From Ruminococcus sp. UBA7014 (GTDB lineage: Bacteria; Bacillota; Clostridia; Oscillospirales; Ruminococcaceae), in assembly GCA_002449575.1 (NCBI GenBank), contig DJXC01000216.1, forward strand, positions 1-19,867: a stretch of 19,867 nucleotides of DNA. Direction: 5' to 3'. Positions 13,802 through 19,867 of this stretch are shown here, one piece after another. Below the pieces are notes generated by a model that searched no databases, was not told the DNA's origin, and saw only the letters and a program-made list of their open reading frames with translations. A program made the position numbers and the translations under genes. Every line of letters begins with the position of its first letter. Positions within the stretch are counted from its first letter, which is position 1.

Positions 13802-13830
13802 ATTATAACATATTCCGGAAATATTAGCAA
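13802..13830 (-). promoter_or_regulatory. Promoter of the cellobiose phosphorylase gene
   Basis: Minus strand: TTGCTA (13830-13825), 17-bp spacer, TATAAT (13807-13802). The spacer contains the palindrome TTCCGGAA. The leader is about 63 nt. The rest of the 185-bp gap shows no clear terminator for the upstream epimerase gene. Confidence 0.68.
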
Positions 13831-13917
13831 GTCTTTTCTGTTATTTTTTCCGGAAAGTAACTGCTGAAAATCTTCTTGATTATTTGTGCATTTTGCCTCA
13901 AAATTATGAAACAGATT

Positions 13918-14925
13918 TTACACAATCGTAAAGAAATGCTGATGGAATGCCGTAGTTTCTCCCGGTGCAAGTTCTTTGTAGCCAGTGACAGAATCCGGCA
14001 TATCCAGATTAGGTGCATCAATCATAGCAGACATTGGTTCAGGGCAAAAATAGCCGTTGAAGCCTTTGTCATTCCAGAAAATCCAGAATTTATATTCTTC
14101 GCCGATTTCATAGCAGATTTTTTTCTTGGATTTGATATCTTCGGCAATAATGCCATAAAGATTTTCGCCGTTAAATTCTGTATGTTCAGCGAAATACATT
14201 TCGTTGTCGATATTCTGGAGTACAGGGTGACGAGTACCGTTTTTATATTCGTTATCCAGAGCAGTTAAGTCTGTAAATTCACCAGTAGGCAGGCATCTTT
14301 CATTCAGAATCCAGCGTTTGCCGACAGGTGCAAGCAGGCGTTCATCTTCCTGTTTTGCGCCGTCCACAAACGGAGAATTAATTGTTGTATGTGTGGCAAC
14401 AGAAACCGGCATCTGCTTGTCAGAAAGATTTGTCAGCCTGAATTCATATTCCAGACCGCAGGAGGAAAGCGTAAATAAAAATTCAGCCTTGAATTTCACG
14501 GGAAGATACTGGAAAAATTCATCTGTTTCGTCATACAGATATTCTGTCTTGCACCATGCACAGTTGACATCTGCTTTATGTTCTGTAACAGTATGTGTTC
14601 TTTTGTGCAGGAAGCCGTGAATGTGATTGTTGTAGGGTGCTTTTTCATTGACAGGGAGCTGATATTTGGCATCAGAAGTTTTCAGGACACCGTCAGCGAA
14701 ACGGTTCGGGAGATAGAGTGTCGGCAATCCCCAGACTTCAGCAGACTGCAACAGGGTTTCCAGTGTATTTTCCGGACTGAAACGGAAGAATTCCACACCG
14801 TTTTTATCATCATGCAGCCGGATAACATTTGAACCGACCTGCGGTGCAATGAGTGCAGTATAGCCGCCGGCTTCCAGTTGCACACAGTCCATACCGCCGA
14901 ATTTAATTATTTTTGTCTGATTCAT
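13918..14925 (-). CDS. galM: Aldose 1-epimerase (galactose mutarotase-like)
   Basis: 335 residues. Mutarotase landmarks are in order: NRFADG with R75, NNHIHGFLH (99-107, H101/H103), VATHTTIN with H179, and PEPMSAMIDAPN with E296 as the probable catalytic base. Members interconvert alpha and beta anomers of free hexoses. Here the likely job is to equilibrate glucose released by cellobiose phosphorylase, encoded next, or imported sugars. The protein lacks a signal peptide. GAGGAGG lies eight bases before the start. It has its own promoter at 14961-14989, and no obvious terminator separates it from the cellobiose phosphorylase promoter region, so read-through is possible. The family also includes glucose-6-phosphate epimerases, so substrate is inferred from context. 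Confidence 0.87.
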   Translation of the reverse strand: MNQTKIIKFGGMDCVQLEAGGYTALIAPQVGSNVIRLHDDKNGVEFFRFSPENTLETLLQSAEVWGLPTLYLPNRFADGVLKTSDAKYQLPVNEKAPYNNHIHGFLHKRTHTVTEHKADVNCAWCKTEYLYDETDEFFQYLPVKFKAEFLFTLSSCGLEYEFRLTNLSDKQMPVSVATHTTINSPFVDGAKQEDERLLAPVGKRWILNERCLPTGEFTDLTALDNEYKNGTRHPVLQNIDNEMYFAEHTEFNGENLYGIIAEDIKSKKKICYEIGEEYKFWIFWNDKGFNGYFCPEPMSAMIDAPNLDMPDSVTGYKELAPGETTAFHQHFFTIV

Positions 14926-14960
14926 AAAAAATCCTCCTCGTAATTAAAATAGATAATTTT

Positions 14961-14989
14961 ATTATAGCATGAATTTCCGGATTTGTCCA
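14961..14989 (-). promoter_or_regulatory. Promoter of the aldose 1-epimerase gene
   Basis: Minus strand: TGGACA (14989-14984), 17-bp spacer, TATAAT (14966-14961). One mismatch from consensus. The leader is about 30 nt. Confidence 0.75.
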
Positions 14990-15091
14990 TAGAAAAAATA
15001 TGAATAACCTCTTGTCAGATTTTCCAGAATTCGTCATGAATTTTTGTGCATTTCACAGATAAGGTAATGTGCAATGTTCATTAAAAATATA

Positions 15092-15120
15092 TTGACATTT
15101 TCCAAAGCATGTGATATAAT
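15092..15120 (+). promoter_or_regulatory. Perfect sigma-A promoter of the pilin-like gene
   Basis: TTGACA at 15092-15097, 17-bp spacer, TATAAT at 15115-15120. Both boxes match consensus, so strong expression is expected. The leader is an A/T-rich stretch of about 67 nt. Confidence 0.87.
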
Positions 15121-15193
15121 AAACAAAACATTTATATTAATGCAAAAAAAATTATTTTCATCATATGTTATTAAATGAAAGGAAGGATATACT

Positions 15194-15934
15194 ATGAGAA
15201 AAAAAGTAAAGGGCTTTACTTTGGTAGAGATGATTGTTGTGATTACTATTATTGGCATTTTATCAGGAGTGCTTGTGCCGTCTATGATAGGCTATGTCAA
15301 AAAGGCGAAAGTTGCCGTTGCAATTGCAGATGCAAAGACAATCAAAACAGCAGTAGAATCTTCTCTGATGTCACGTTTTGTAATTAATGGAAGCCATGAA
15401 GATGTATCTGGTGCTTTTAACAAAGTGCTTTATCTTGACCAGAATAAGAAAGTAGCAGACAGAAAAAAAGAAGCAGTCGGAGCTTTCACAAACAAAAGCT
15501 GGTATAATTATAAAAAAAAGATAAAGAATGGCGGTGCATCTCAGATAGTCGATACTGTTATTGCTGCCGGACTGGATGAAGCATTTTCTGAAAAATGGGA
15601 CGCAGGCGGTAAAGGACTTAATCCTCTGCTTTATGGCAGCAGCGGTACTTGTGCCGATTATCTGAAAAAAGAAGATACTAATTTTGGGCTGGTTGTTGTG
15701 TATAATACTGATTTTACTGTCCGGATGCTGCAAATCTACCGGAGAGGTATCTTAGTGACGTACATTAATGATGAATATATTGCTAATACCAATAAAGAGG
15801 CACATTTTGTGGGTACAAATATATGGAGTACAATCTATACAGATACCGGAAACACTTCTTCCGAAGAATTATATAAAATTTCCTTATCCAACAAACAAGT
15901 AGGAATGGATGGAAAGCTAGGCGGATGGTACTAA
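15194..15934 (+). CDS. Type IV pilin-like (prepilin) protein, orphan
   Basis: 246 residues. The N-terminus MRKKVKGFTLVEMIVVITIIGILSGVLVP is a class III prepilin signal: a short basic leader, cleavage after G7 before FTLVE (E5 of the mature protein), then a hydrophobic helix. The rest (about 40-246) is a soluble head of unknown fold, larger than many pseudopilins, ending NKQVGMDGKLGGWY. No pilus assembly genes (ATPase, PilC, prepilin peptidase) lie in the window, so they must be elsewhere. AAGGAAGG precedes the start. In Ruminococcus albus, pilin-type proteins bind cellulose, and the gene sits between cellobiose phosphorylase/epimerase and a dockerin cellulase; a substrate-adhesion role is plausible. 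Other roles (DNA uptake, secretion) are not excluded. Confidence 0.88.
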   Translation: MRKKVKGFTLVEMIVVITIIGILSGVLVPSMIGYVKKAKVAVAIADAKTIKTAVESSLMSRFVINGSHEDVSGAFNKVLYLDQNKKVADRKKEAVGAFTNKSWYNYKKKIKNGGASQIVDTVIAAGLDEAFSEKWDAGGKGLNPLLYGSSGTCADYLKKEDTNFGLVVVYNTDFTVRMLQIYRRGILVTYINDEYIANTNKEAHFVGTNIWSTIYTDTGNTSSEELYKISLSNKQVGMDGKLGGWY

Positions 15935-15995
15935 GTTGATTTGCATCTGAAATTTTCCTGACTTAGTTGTAAAAATCATACAGAAATATCACTGA

Positions 15996-16026
15996 AAAGC
16001 CCCTGAAAGTTTTATTCAGGGACTTT
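15996..16026. terminator. Hairpin between pilin and cellulase genes
   Basis: Arms 15996-16007 and 16015-16026 pair at eleven of twelve positions around a 7-nt loop (AAAGCCCCTGAA with TTCAGGGACTTT). It separates convergent genes and may serve both; the T-runs are modest. Confidence 0.7.
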
Positions 16027-16046
16027 AATGTTTTCAGTTTGTATAA

Positions 16047-18020
16047 TTATGCAATATTTCCAAGGTCGGTTTCTGTAATCAGTCCGACAATCAGTTTCAT
16101 GATAGCAAGTGCTTCGGAAGCATCCGGCTTTTGATTCTTGTTAAAGTCGATAGCGTTCAACTGAGAATTTTCCAGTTTTTCCTTGCCCAGCATCGCTCTG
16201 TTGACTGTAATAACATCCCGAATATCTACTTTTCCGTTTCCGTCAGCGTCACCGGGAATAAATGCTTCTGCCGGCTGGCTGTCTTCCGTGGGAGCATCTG
16301 TTACTTCTTCTGTGGGAGCATCTGTTACTTCTTCAGTCGGAGCATCTGTCACTTCTTCTGTGGGAGCATCTGTTACTTCTTCAGTCGGAGTCTGTTCCTT
16401 TTCCTTGGCAGTAACAGAAATTTCCATGTCTGTGTAAGTAATTTCTTTATCAAATACCAGCGTTACAGAAGAAAGTGTAGAATCTTTTGGTCCCCACCAG
16501 TTGGAGAAAGTCATGTTTCCGGCAAGCGAAAGCACATAATCTTCTGCACCATTGTCACCATCGAACACACCGTCAATATCAATAGTAACTGTGCCGTCAT
16601 CACCAACCTGACCACCTTCAGAAGTCCAGTTTCTGTTGCTGCCGTCCGGATTGGTTGCCGGGAAAGAAACACCCCAGCCACCGCCGGCTGTACCGTTCAG
16701 AATTACCTGCTTGATAGTAATGCCCTTTCCGGCATAAGGTCCTAAATCTACCTGATAATCTCCTGAACCGGTCAGCGTTACAGTTGCAGAAGAAGAAGTT
16801 TCTGTATTCTTCTTGATGTCATATTCAAATTCAATAGACGTGCCGTTTTCTCTCAGGTTCTTGTAAACATCGGCATAATCCTGATTGAACCATGACAGGG
16901 ATTCTCTGTTGAAATACTGCATGTCTCCTGCATTTCCGGCATCCCAGAGGAATGCAGTCACACCGTCTGTTGCCAGTGCGGAAGAAGCAATGGTATCCAG
17001 ATAGGTGACAATGCTGTCATGGTCTTTGCCGCCGTTTTCGTTGGTGACTACGCCATATTCACCCAGAATTACCGGAATGCCTTCATCAGCATAATAAGCT
17101 TTCATCTTGGCGAACAGATTGTAAACATCCTGTTTCTCGGAATCTGTTCCCCACTTGTCAGTATAACCCCATGTGGAATCCTTGGTAGCAACTGCAAAGA
17201 TAGAGGGATAATAATAATGAATGGAAACTGCAATCATCTTGTCATCCGGCAGCTTATATTCCGGATTGCAGGTTTTTGTCAGGTCATCGTTTGCACCGGC
17301 AAGAAGCAGGAGTCTGTCAGCATTGCCGCTGCCTGTGCCTCTTACAATATCAACAAAAGTCTGATTGAATGTGTTCAGCGTGCTGTAGTCAAACGGTACT
17401 TCGTTCATGCTTTCCAGTACAAGATGATTGTCATAATCTTTGAAATAATTTGCAATTTCTGTCCACATGGTCTTGTAACGAGGCAATGCATCCATGCCGG
17501 CATCCAGCCAGTATTTGGAATTATTTCCGCCGGAGCAGTCCCAGTGCATATTGACAATGACATACATGTCATTTGCATAAGCATAATCTACAACTTCCTT
17601 GACACGAGCGAGATAAGCATCATCAATATCATAAGTGGTCGGGTCGGAATTCTCGAACCAGGTCACAGGAATTCTGATAGAGTTAAAGCCTTCGGCATGA
17701 ACCGCATCAATCATGGCTTTGGTTGTTACCGGATTCCCCCACATGGTTTCTGTGGAATTTACATTCCAGCTTGCCTTGTCAATCCAGCCTGTACCCATAT
17801 TGCCGTTTTCGTCAGCAACCCAGCCAAGTCCGAAATATGTTTCCGAACCGCCGGAACAGTCAAATGTGTTGCCCAGATTCCAGCCAAGCCCCATATCATT
17901 GACAATTTCAATGGCAGTCTTGTCAGCGGCATTGACACCAGTAAGCATAGAACCGGCAGCCATGGAACAGGTCATCACAGCAGCAGTCACAGCAGAAATC
18001 ATTTTCTGAAATTTCTTCAT
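16047..18020 (-). CDS. Secreted GH5 cellulase with C-terminal CBM-like domain, linker and dockerin
   Basis: 657 residues. The signal peptide spans 1-31 (cleavage near VNAA). The GH5 barrel covers about 35-390: GLGWNLGNTFD (44-54), SIRIPVTWF (114-122), IVNMHWD (155-161), acid/base E207 in ESMNEVPF, SIHYYYP (266-272) and nucleophile E321 in ILGEYG. A beta-rich module (about 408-535, many W and G, GGGWGVSFP, SNWWGPKD) is probably carbohydrate-binding. A T/E/D/P linker of VTDAPTEE repeats (541-585) leads to a dockerin (589-650). Dockerin repeat one, GDADGNGKVDIRDV, is a good calcium loop; repeat two, DFNKNQKPDASE, is atypical. The enzyme should cut beta-1,4-glucan and join a cellulosome through a cohesin. 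GAGGA lies about ten bases upstream of the start. Confidence 0.94.
   Translation of the reverse strand: MKKFQKMISAVTAAVMTCSMAAGSMLTGVNAADKTAIEIVNDMGLGWNLGNTFDCSGGSETYFGLGWVADENGNMGTGWIDKASWNVNSTETMWGNPVTTKAMIDAVHAEGFNSIRIPVTWFENSDPTTYDIDDAYLARVKEVVDYAYANDMYVIVNMHWDCSGGNNSKYWLDAGMDALPRYKTMWTEIANYFKDYDNHLVLESMNEVPFDYSTLNTFNQTFVDIVRGTGSGNADRLLLLAGANDDLTKTCNPEYKLPDDKMIAVSIHYYYPSIFAVATKDSTWGYTDKWGTDSEKQDVYNLFAKMKAYYADEGIPVILGEYGVVTNENGGKDHDSIVTYLDTIASSALATDGVTAFLWDAGNAGDMQYFNRESLSWFNQDYADVYKNLRENGTSIEFEYDIKKNTETSSSATVTLTGSGDYQVDLGPYAGKGITIKQVILNGTAGGGWGVSFPATNPDGSNRNWTSEGGQVGDDGTVTIDIDGVFDGDNGAEDYVLSLAGNMTFSNWWGPKDSTLSSVTLVFDKEITYTDMEISVTAKEKEQTPTEEVTDAPTEEVTDAPTEEVTDAPTEEVTDAPTEDSQPAEAFIPGDADGNGKVDIRDVITVNRAMLGKEKLENSQLNAIDFNKNQKPDASEALAIMKLIVGLITETDLGNIA
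16291..16388 (-). repeat. 24-bp tandem repeats encoding the cellulase linker
   Basis: Four 24-bp units (16291, 16315, 16339 and 16363) encode VTDAPTEE-type octads. Units 1 and 3 end TCTGTG and units 2 and 4 end TCAGTC, so the array looks like a 48-bp doublet that was itself duplicated. Confidence 0.9.
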
Positions 18021-18085
18021 GATAAATCAGTCCTCTTTTCATAAATTTTGTTTTTCATCTATAAAAGTATCCTTCCAGTAATTTT

Positions 18086-18114
18086 ATGATAACATATTTT
18101 TCATGATTTGTCAA
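18086..18114 (-). promoter_or_regulatory. Promoter of the dockerin cellulase gene
   Basis: Minus strand: TTGACA (18114-18109), 17-bp spacer, TATCAT (18091-18086). The leader is about 60 nt. No carbohydrate operator is obvious. Confidence 0.78.
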
Positions 18115-18140
18115 TAAGATTTGTGAAAAAAAGAAGAATT

Positions 18141-18968
18141 TCAGAAGTTTGAGATATCTGCATAGCACATTTCCGGATGCACTGCCAGATTGATACCACA
18201 CCCCAGCAGATGCGCTGCCTGTGTGATAAGTCTGTCAATATCACGGGGCGCAACGGTCATATCTGGTGCAGTTTCAGAAAAATATCTTGCATTGATGACT
18301 GTCGGCACTCCGATGCCGATAACAGGAATCCCCAGTGTTTCATGGTTCAGGGCTTTCCGGTGATTGGAAACACCGCTTCCCGGTGCAATTCCGGTATCTG
18401 CAATCTGAATGGTTCTGCCAAGCCGTTCTGGTGCAGTACATGCAAGGGCATCTACTGCAATCACAACAGACGGCTGAATTTCACGGCAGACTGCCTGAAT
18501 CAGTTCCGCAGATTCAATTCCTGTCTGTCCGAGTACACCTCCGGCAAGCGCACTCACCGGACGAAGCTGTTTCAGAAATGTTTCTTCTTCCTGAGCAAGT
18601 TCTTTCTGCAAATGTCGTGTTGCGATAACCTTATCCACCGTTTGTACGCCGAGTGCGTCCGGTGTGATATGCTGATTTCCCAGTCCGGCAACAAAAACAA
18701 GCCCTTCTTCCGGAAGCAGTTTCCGCAGTTCCAGTGCAAATTCTTCTGTCATTTCCGGATAGTGTGCTGAAAATCCGGAAAGTGATTCTCCGGAAAGCGT
18801 AATATATGTTCCTTCCGGCTTGCCGAATGCCTTTGCTGTTTCATGGTCTGTAATCCGGATTTCTGTAATCTGAAAATAGTTTCCTCTCTGTTTTTGTGAA
18901 AATCCTCTGTGCTGTTCCGATATGCCGGAAATACTCTCCAGTGCCAAATCTGTTCTGCATTCGTTCAT
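18141..18968 (-). CDS. gpr: GPR germination protease
   Basis: 275 residues. GPR degrades small acid-soluble DNA-binding proteins at spore germination and is made as a zymogen in the forespore. Diagnostic blocks are RTDLALES at 5-12 (autoprocessing region), GLGNQHITPDALGVQTVDKV (95-114), ALAGGVLGQTGIE (140-152), VIAVDALACTAPERLG (169-184), TIQIADTGIAPGSGVSNHR (186-204) and GIPVIGIGVPTVINA (213-227). The aspartates of the PDALG and DTGI segments are candidates for the acid-protease pair. It is shorter than Bacillus GPR (about 370), with almost no propeptide before RTDL and a reduced C-terminus. It is divergent from rpsT, as in Bacillus. AAAGGAG lies 12 bases upstream of the only in-frame ATG. 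Confidence 0.93.
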   Translation of the reverse strand: MNECRTDLALESISGISEQHRGFSQKQRGNYFQITEIRITDHETAKAFGKPEGTYITLSGESLSGFSAHYPEMTEEFALELRKLLPEEGLVFVAGLGNQHITPDALGVQTVDKVIATRHLQKELAQEEETFLKQLRPVSALAGGVLGQTGIESAELIQAVCREIQPSVVIAVDALACTAPERLGRTIQIADTGIAPGSGVSNHRKALNHETLGIPVIGIGVPTVINARYFSETAPDMTVAPRDIDRLITQAAHLLGCGINLAVHPEMCYADISNF

Positions 18969-19050
18969 ATTTTTTCAGAACTCCTTTCTGTATTATGCAA
19001 TCTGCCGAAAAAGTGGAATAATTTTTATCAAAAAAACGTGAAAAAGATGC

Positions 19051-19079
19051 TTGCATTTCTTTCATATTCATGTTATAAT
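19051..19079 (+). promoter_or_regulatory. Promoter of rpsT
   Basis: TTGCAT at 19051-19056, 17-bp spacer, TATAAT at 19074-19079. Transcription from near 19086 gives a leader of about 128 nt. Confidence 0.75.
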
Positions 19080-19085
19080 ATTAGA

Positions 19086-19205
19086 TAGGTGCGGTATACG
19101 ATATCAGGACGGTCGTACCGTCCGGAAACAGGCGTGTCTCTCTGTTTTCTTATTCTGTACCGGAAAAGCGCAGTTATGCGCTTGCATATTTTATTCAAGG
19201 AGGTG
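19086..19205 (+). promoter_or_regulatory. Structured 5' leader of rpsT
   Basis: Three hairpins can form. GGACGGT/ACCGTCC (19107-19113 with 19117-19123) is perfect. GGAAACAG pairs with CTGTTTTC (19124-19131 with 19142-19149, one G-U). AAGCGCA/TGCGCTT (19166-19172 with 19177-19183) has a GTTA loop and is followed by TATTTTATT just before the ribosome binding site. TCCGG at 19121-19125 can alternatively pair with CCGGA at 19160-19164. Autoregulation by S20 or attenuation is possible. Confidence 0.5.
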
Positions 19206-19213
19206 TTTCCGGA

Positions 19214-19468
19214 ATGCCGAATATCAAATCTGCCAAGAAGAGAGTAAAAGTCAACAAGACCAAGGCTGCTGCCAATAAGGCAAGAAAGTCCAATCTCAAG
19301 ACCGTAATCAAGAAAGCAGAACTCGCTGCTGCCAATCACGCTGCTGATAAGGAAGAAGTTATCAAGTTCGCTATCAAGCGTGTTGACCAGGCTTGCGCTA
19401 AAAATCTTCTGCACAAAAACAACGCAGCAAGAAAGAAGTCCCATCTGGCAAAGCTTCTGAATGCGTAA
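19214..19468 (+). CDS. rpsT: Small ribosomal subunit protein S20 (bS20)
   Basis: 84 residues. MPNIKSAKKRVKVNKTKAA at the start, very lysine- and alanine-rich helices, and HKNNAARKKSHLAKLLNA at the end are the bS20 signature; the protein binds 16S rRNA helices 9 and 44. AAGGAGGTG is well placed about nine bases before the ATG. The gene ends 25 bases before a strong terminator. The frame differs from its neighbours in codon use, with few rare codons, as expected for a ribosomal protein. Confidence 0.98.
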   Translation: MPNIKSAKKRVKVNKTKAAANKARKSNLKTVIKKAELAAANHAADKEEVIKFAIKRVDQACAKNLLHKNNAARKKSHLAKLLNA

Positions 19469-19493
19469 GTTTCAGTTTCTGAAAAAATAAACA

Positions 19494-19534
19494 CCCTGTT
19501 CCCATCTCACAGGAACAGGGCATTTTATTTTTTT
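19494..19534. terminator. Terminator after rpsT
   Basis: CCCTGTTCC (19494-19502) pairs perfectly with GGAACAGGG (19512-19520), followed on plus by CATTTTATTTTTTT. A-rich bases before the left arm (AAAAAATAAACA) could also serve the convergent DUF378 gene. Confidence 0.9.
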
Positions 19535-19539
19535 CAGGG

Positions 19540-19776
19540 TCAGCCGACAGAATGAATCTGACGGGAATCCTCATGGTCGTCCAGACGGAACAGAAGTGTT
19601 GTACACCATACAGCAGAAACGGCTACAAGAATGTAAACCGCCCGGCTGAGAATGGATGCAGAACCGCCTAACAGCCATGCAACAAGGTCAAATTCAAAGA
19701 TACCGACAAGCCCCCAGTTGATACCGCCGATAATCAGCAGTGTCAGACAAATTTTATCCCAGATGCTGTTGTTCAT
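19540..19776 (-). CDS. DUF378 small membrane protein (YuzA-like)
   Basis: 78 residues. Two membrane helices (about 8-26 and 44-63) frame the family motif IIGGINWGLVGIFEFDLVAW (18-37) followed by LLGGSASILSRAVYILVA, the DUF378 core. The function is not known. The frame runs up to 19845, but GAGGT six bases before 19776 and the motif position favour this start. The C-terminal tail (DDHEDSRQIHSVG) is charged. It is convergent with rpsT. No clear promoter is visible between 19777 and the window end. Confidence 0.85.
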   Translation of the reverse strand: MNNSIWDKICLTLLIIGGINWGLVGIFEFDLVAWLLGGSASILSRAVYILVAVSAVWCTTLLFRLDDHEDSRQIHSVG

Positions 19777-19867
19777 GGTGTTACCTCTTTCTGTGACGGC
19801 AATCCCGTTCACGCTGTTAGTATGTGCGGTTTTTTTAGAAATCATACTGGAAAATACAGGAAAATTT

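Noticed and set aside
13808..13824. TTCCGGAA in the cellobiose phosphorylase promoter as a specific operator, shared with TCCGGAA in the epimerase promoter
   Set aside because: TCCGGA is abundant throughout the window, so its presence in both spacers is weak evidence for regulation.
12998..13867. A 289-codon plus-strand ORF opposite the GH94 start
   Set aside because: It runs across a real gene start, promoter and intergenic region and has no recognisable domain.
17019..18044. A 341-codon plus-strand ORF opposite the cellulase
   Set aside because: It is antisense to the GH5 catalytic domain, with cysteine- and histidine-rich low-quality protein and no start signals.
19777..19867. Upstream extension of the DUF378 gene to 19845
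   Set aside because: The extension lacks family similarity, while a good ribosome binding site precedes the ATG at 19776.

Overview
The window (about 40% G+C by eye) looks like a chromosomal segment of a cellulolytic, anaerobic Ruminococcus-type Firmicute (Oscillospiraceae). Supporting evidence: a secreted GH5 cellulase ending in a dockerin, a GH94 cellobiose phosphorylase, a ferredoxin-dependent four-subunit 2-oxoacid oxidoreductase, several sporulation-lineage genes (yabP, yabQ, gpr) and strong sigma-A promoters of the TTGACA-17-TATAAT type. No rRNA, tRNA, CRISPR array, insertion sequence or prophage gene was seen.

Layout. 1-2100: a minus-strand pair (small VanZ-like membrane protein, then a secreted two-domain protein with a perfect triplicated 45-bp repeat) divergent from an XRE-type regulator. 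2104-2435: a compact cassette that reads as a type I toxin-antitoxin locus: a 33-residue membrane toxin mRNA and a roughly 90-nt antisense RNA are driven convergently by two perfect consensus promoters and share one bidirectional terminator. 2440-4034: the conserved yabP-yabQ-divIC-yabR (S1-domain) block on the minus strand. 4099-4536: an IscR-like Rrf2 regulator with three cysteines, divergent from 4796-9677, a plus-strand run of four overlapping genes for a pyruvate/2-oxoacid:ferredoxin oxidoreductase (gamma, delta, alpha, beta), a PLP aminotransferase and an amidohydrolase. 9723-11171: a secreted SH3b-ricin-CHAP cell-wall hydrolase. 11273-14925: cellobiose phosphorylase and an aldose 1-epimerase, each with its own promoter. 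15194-15934: an orphan type IV pilin-like protein, followed convergently by the dockerin cellulase (16047-18020). 18141-19468: gpr and rpsT, the conserved divergent pair, with a structured rpsT leader. 19540-19776: a DUF378 membrane protein.

How the parts fit. The dockerin cellulase would attack cellulose outside the cell and give cellodextrins; cellobiose phosphorylase would split cellobiose to glucose-1-phosphate and glucose; the epimerase would equilibrate sugar anomers. The pilin between these genes is a candidate for substrate adhesion, as in Ruminococcus albus, whose pilin-type proteins bind cellulose. The oxidoreductase-aminotransferase operon links 2-oxoacids, acyl-CoA, reduced ferredoxin and an amino acid, and an iron-sulfur-type regulator lies divergent to it. 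The most interesting unlisted element is the toxin-antitoxin cassette at 2104-2435, which is too small for ordinary gene callers.
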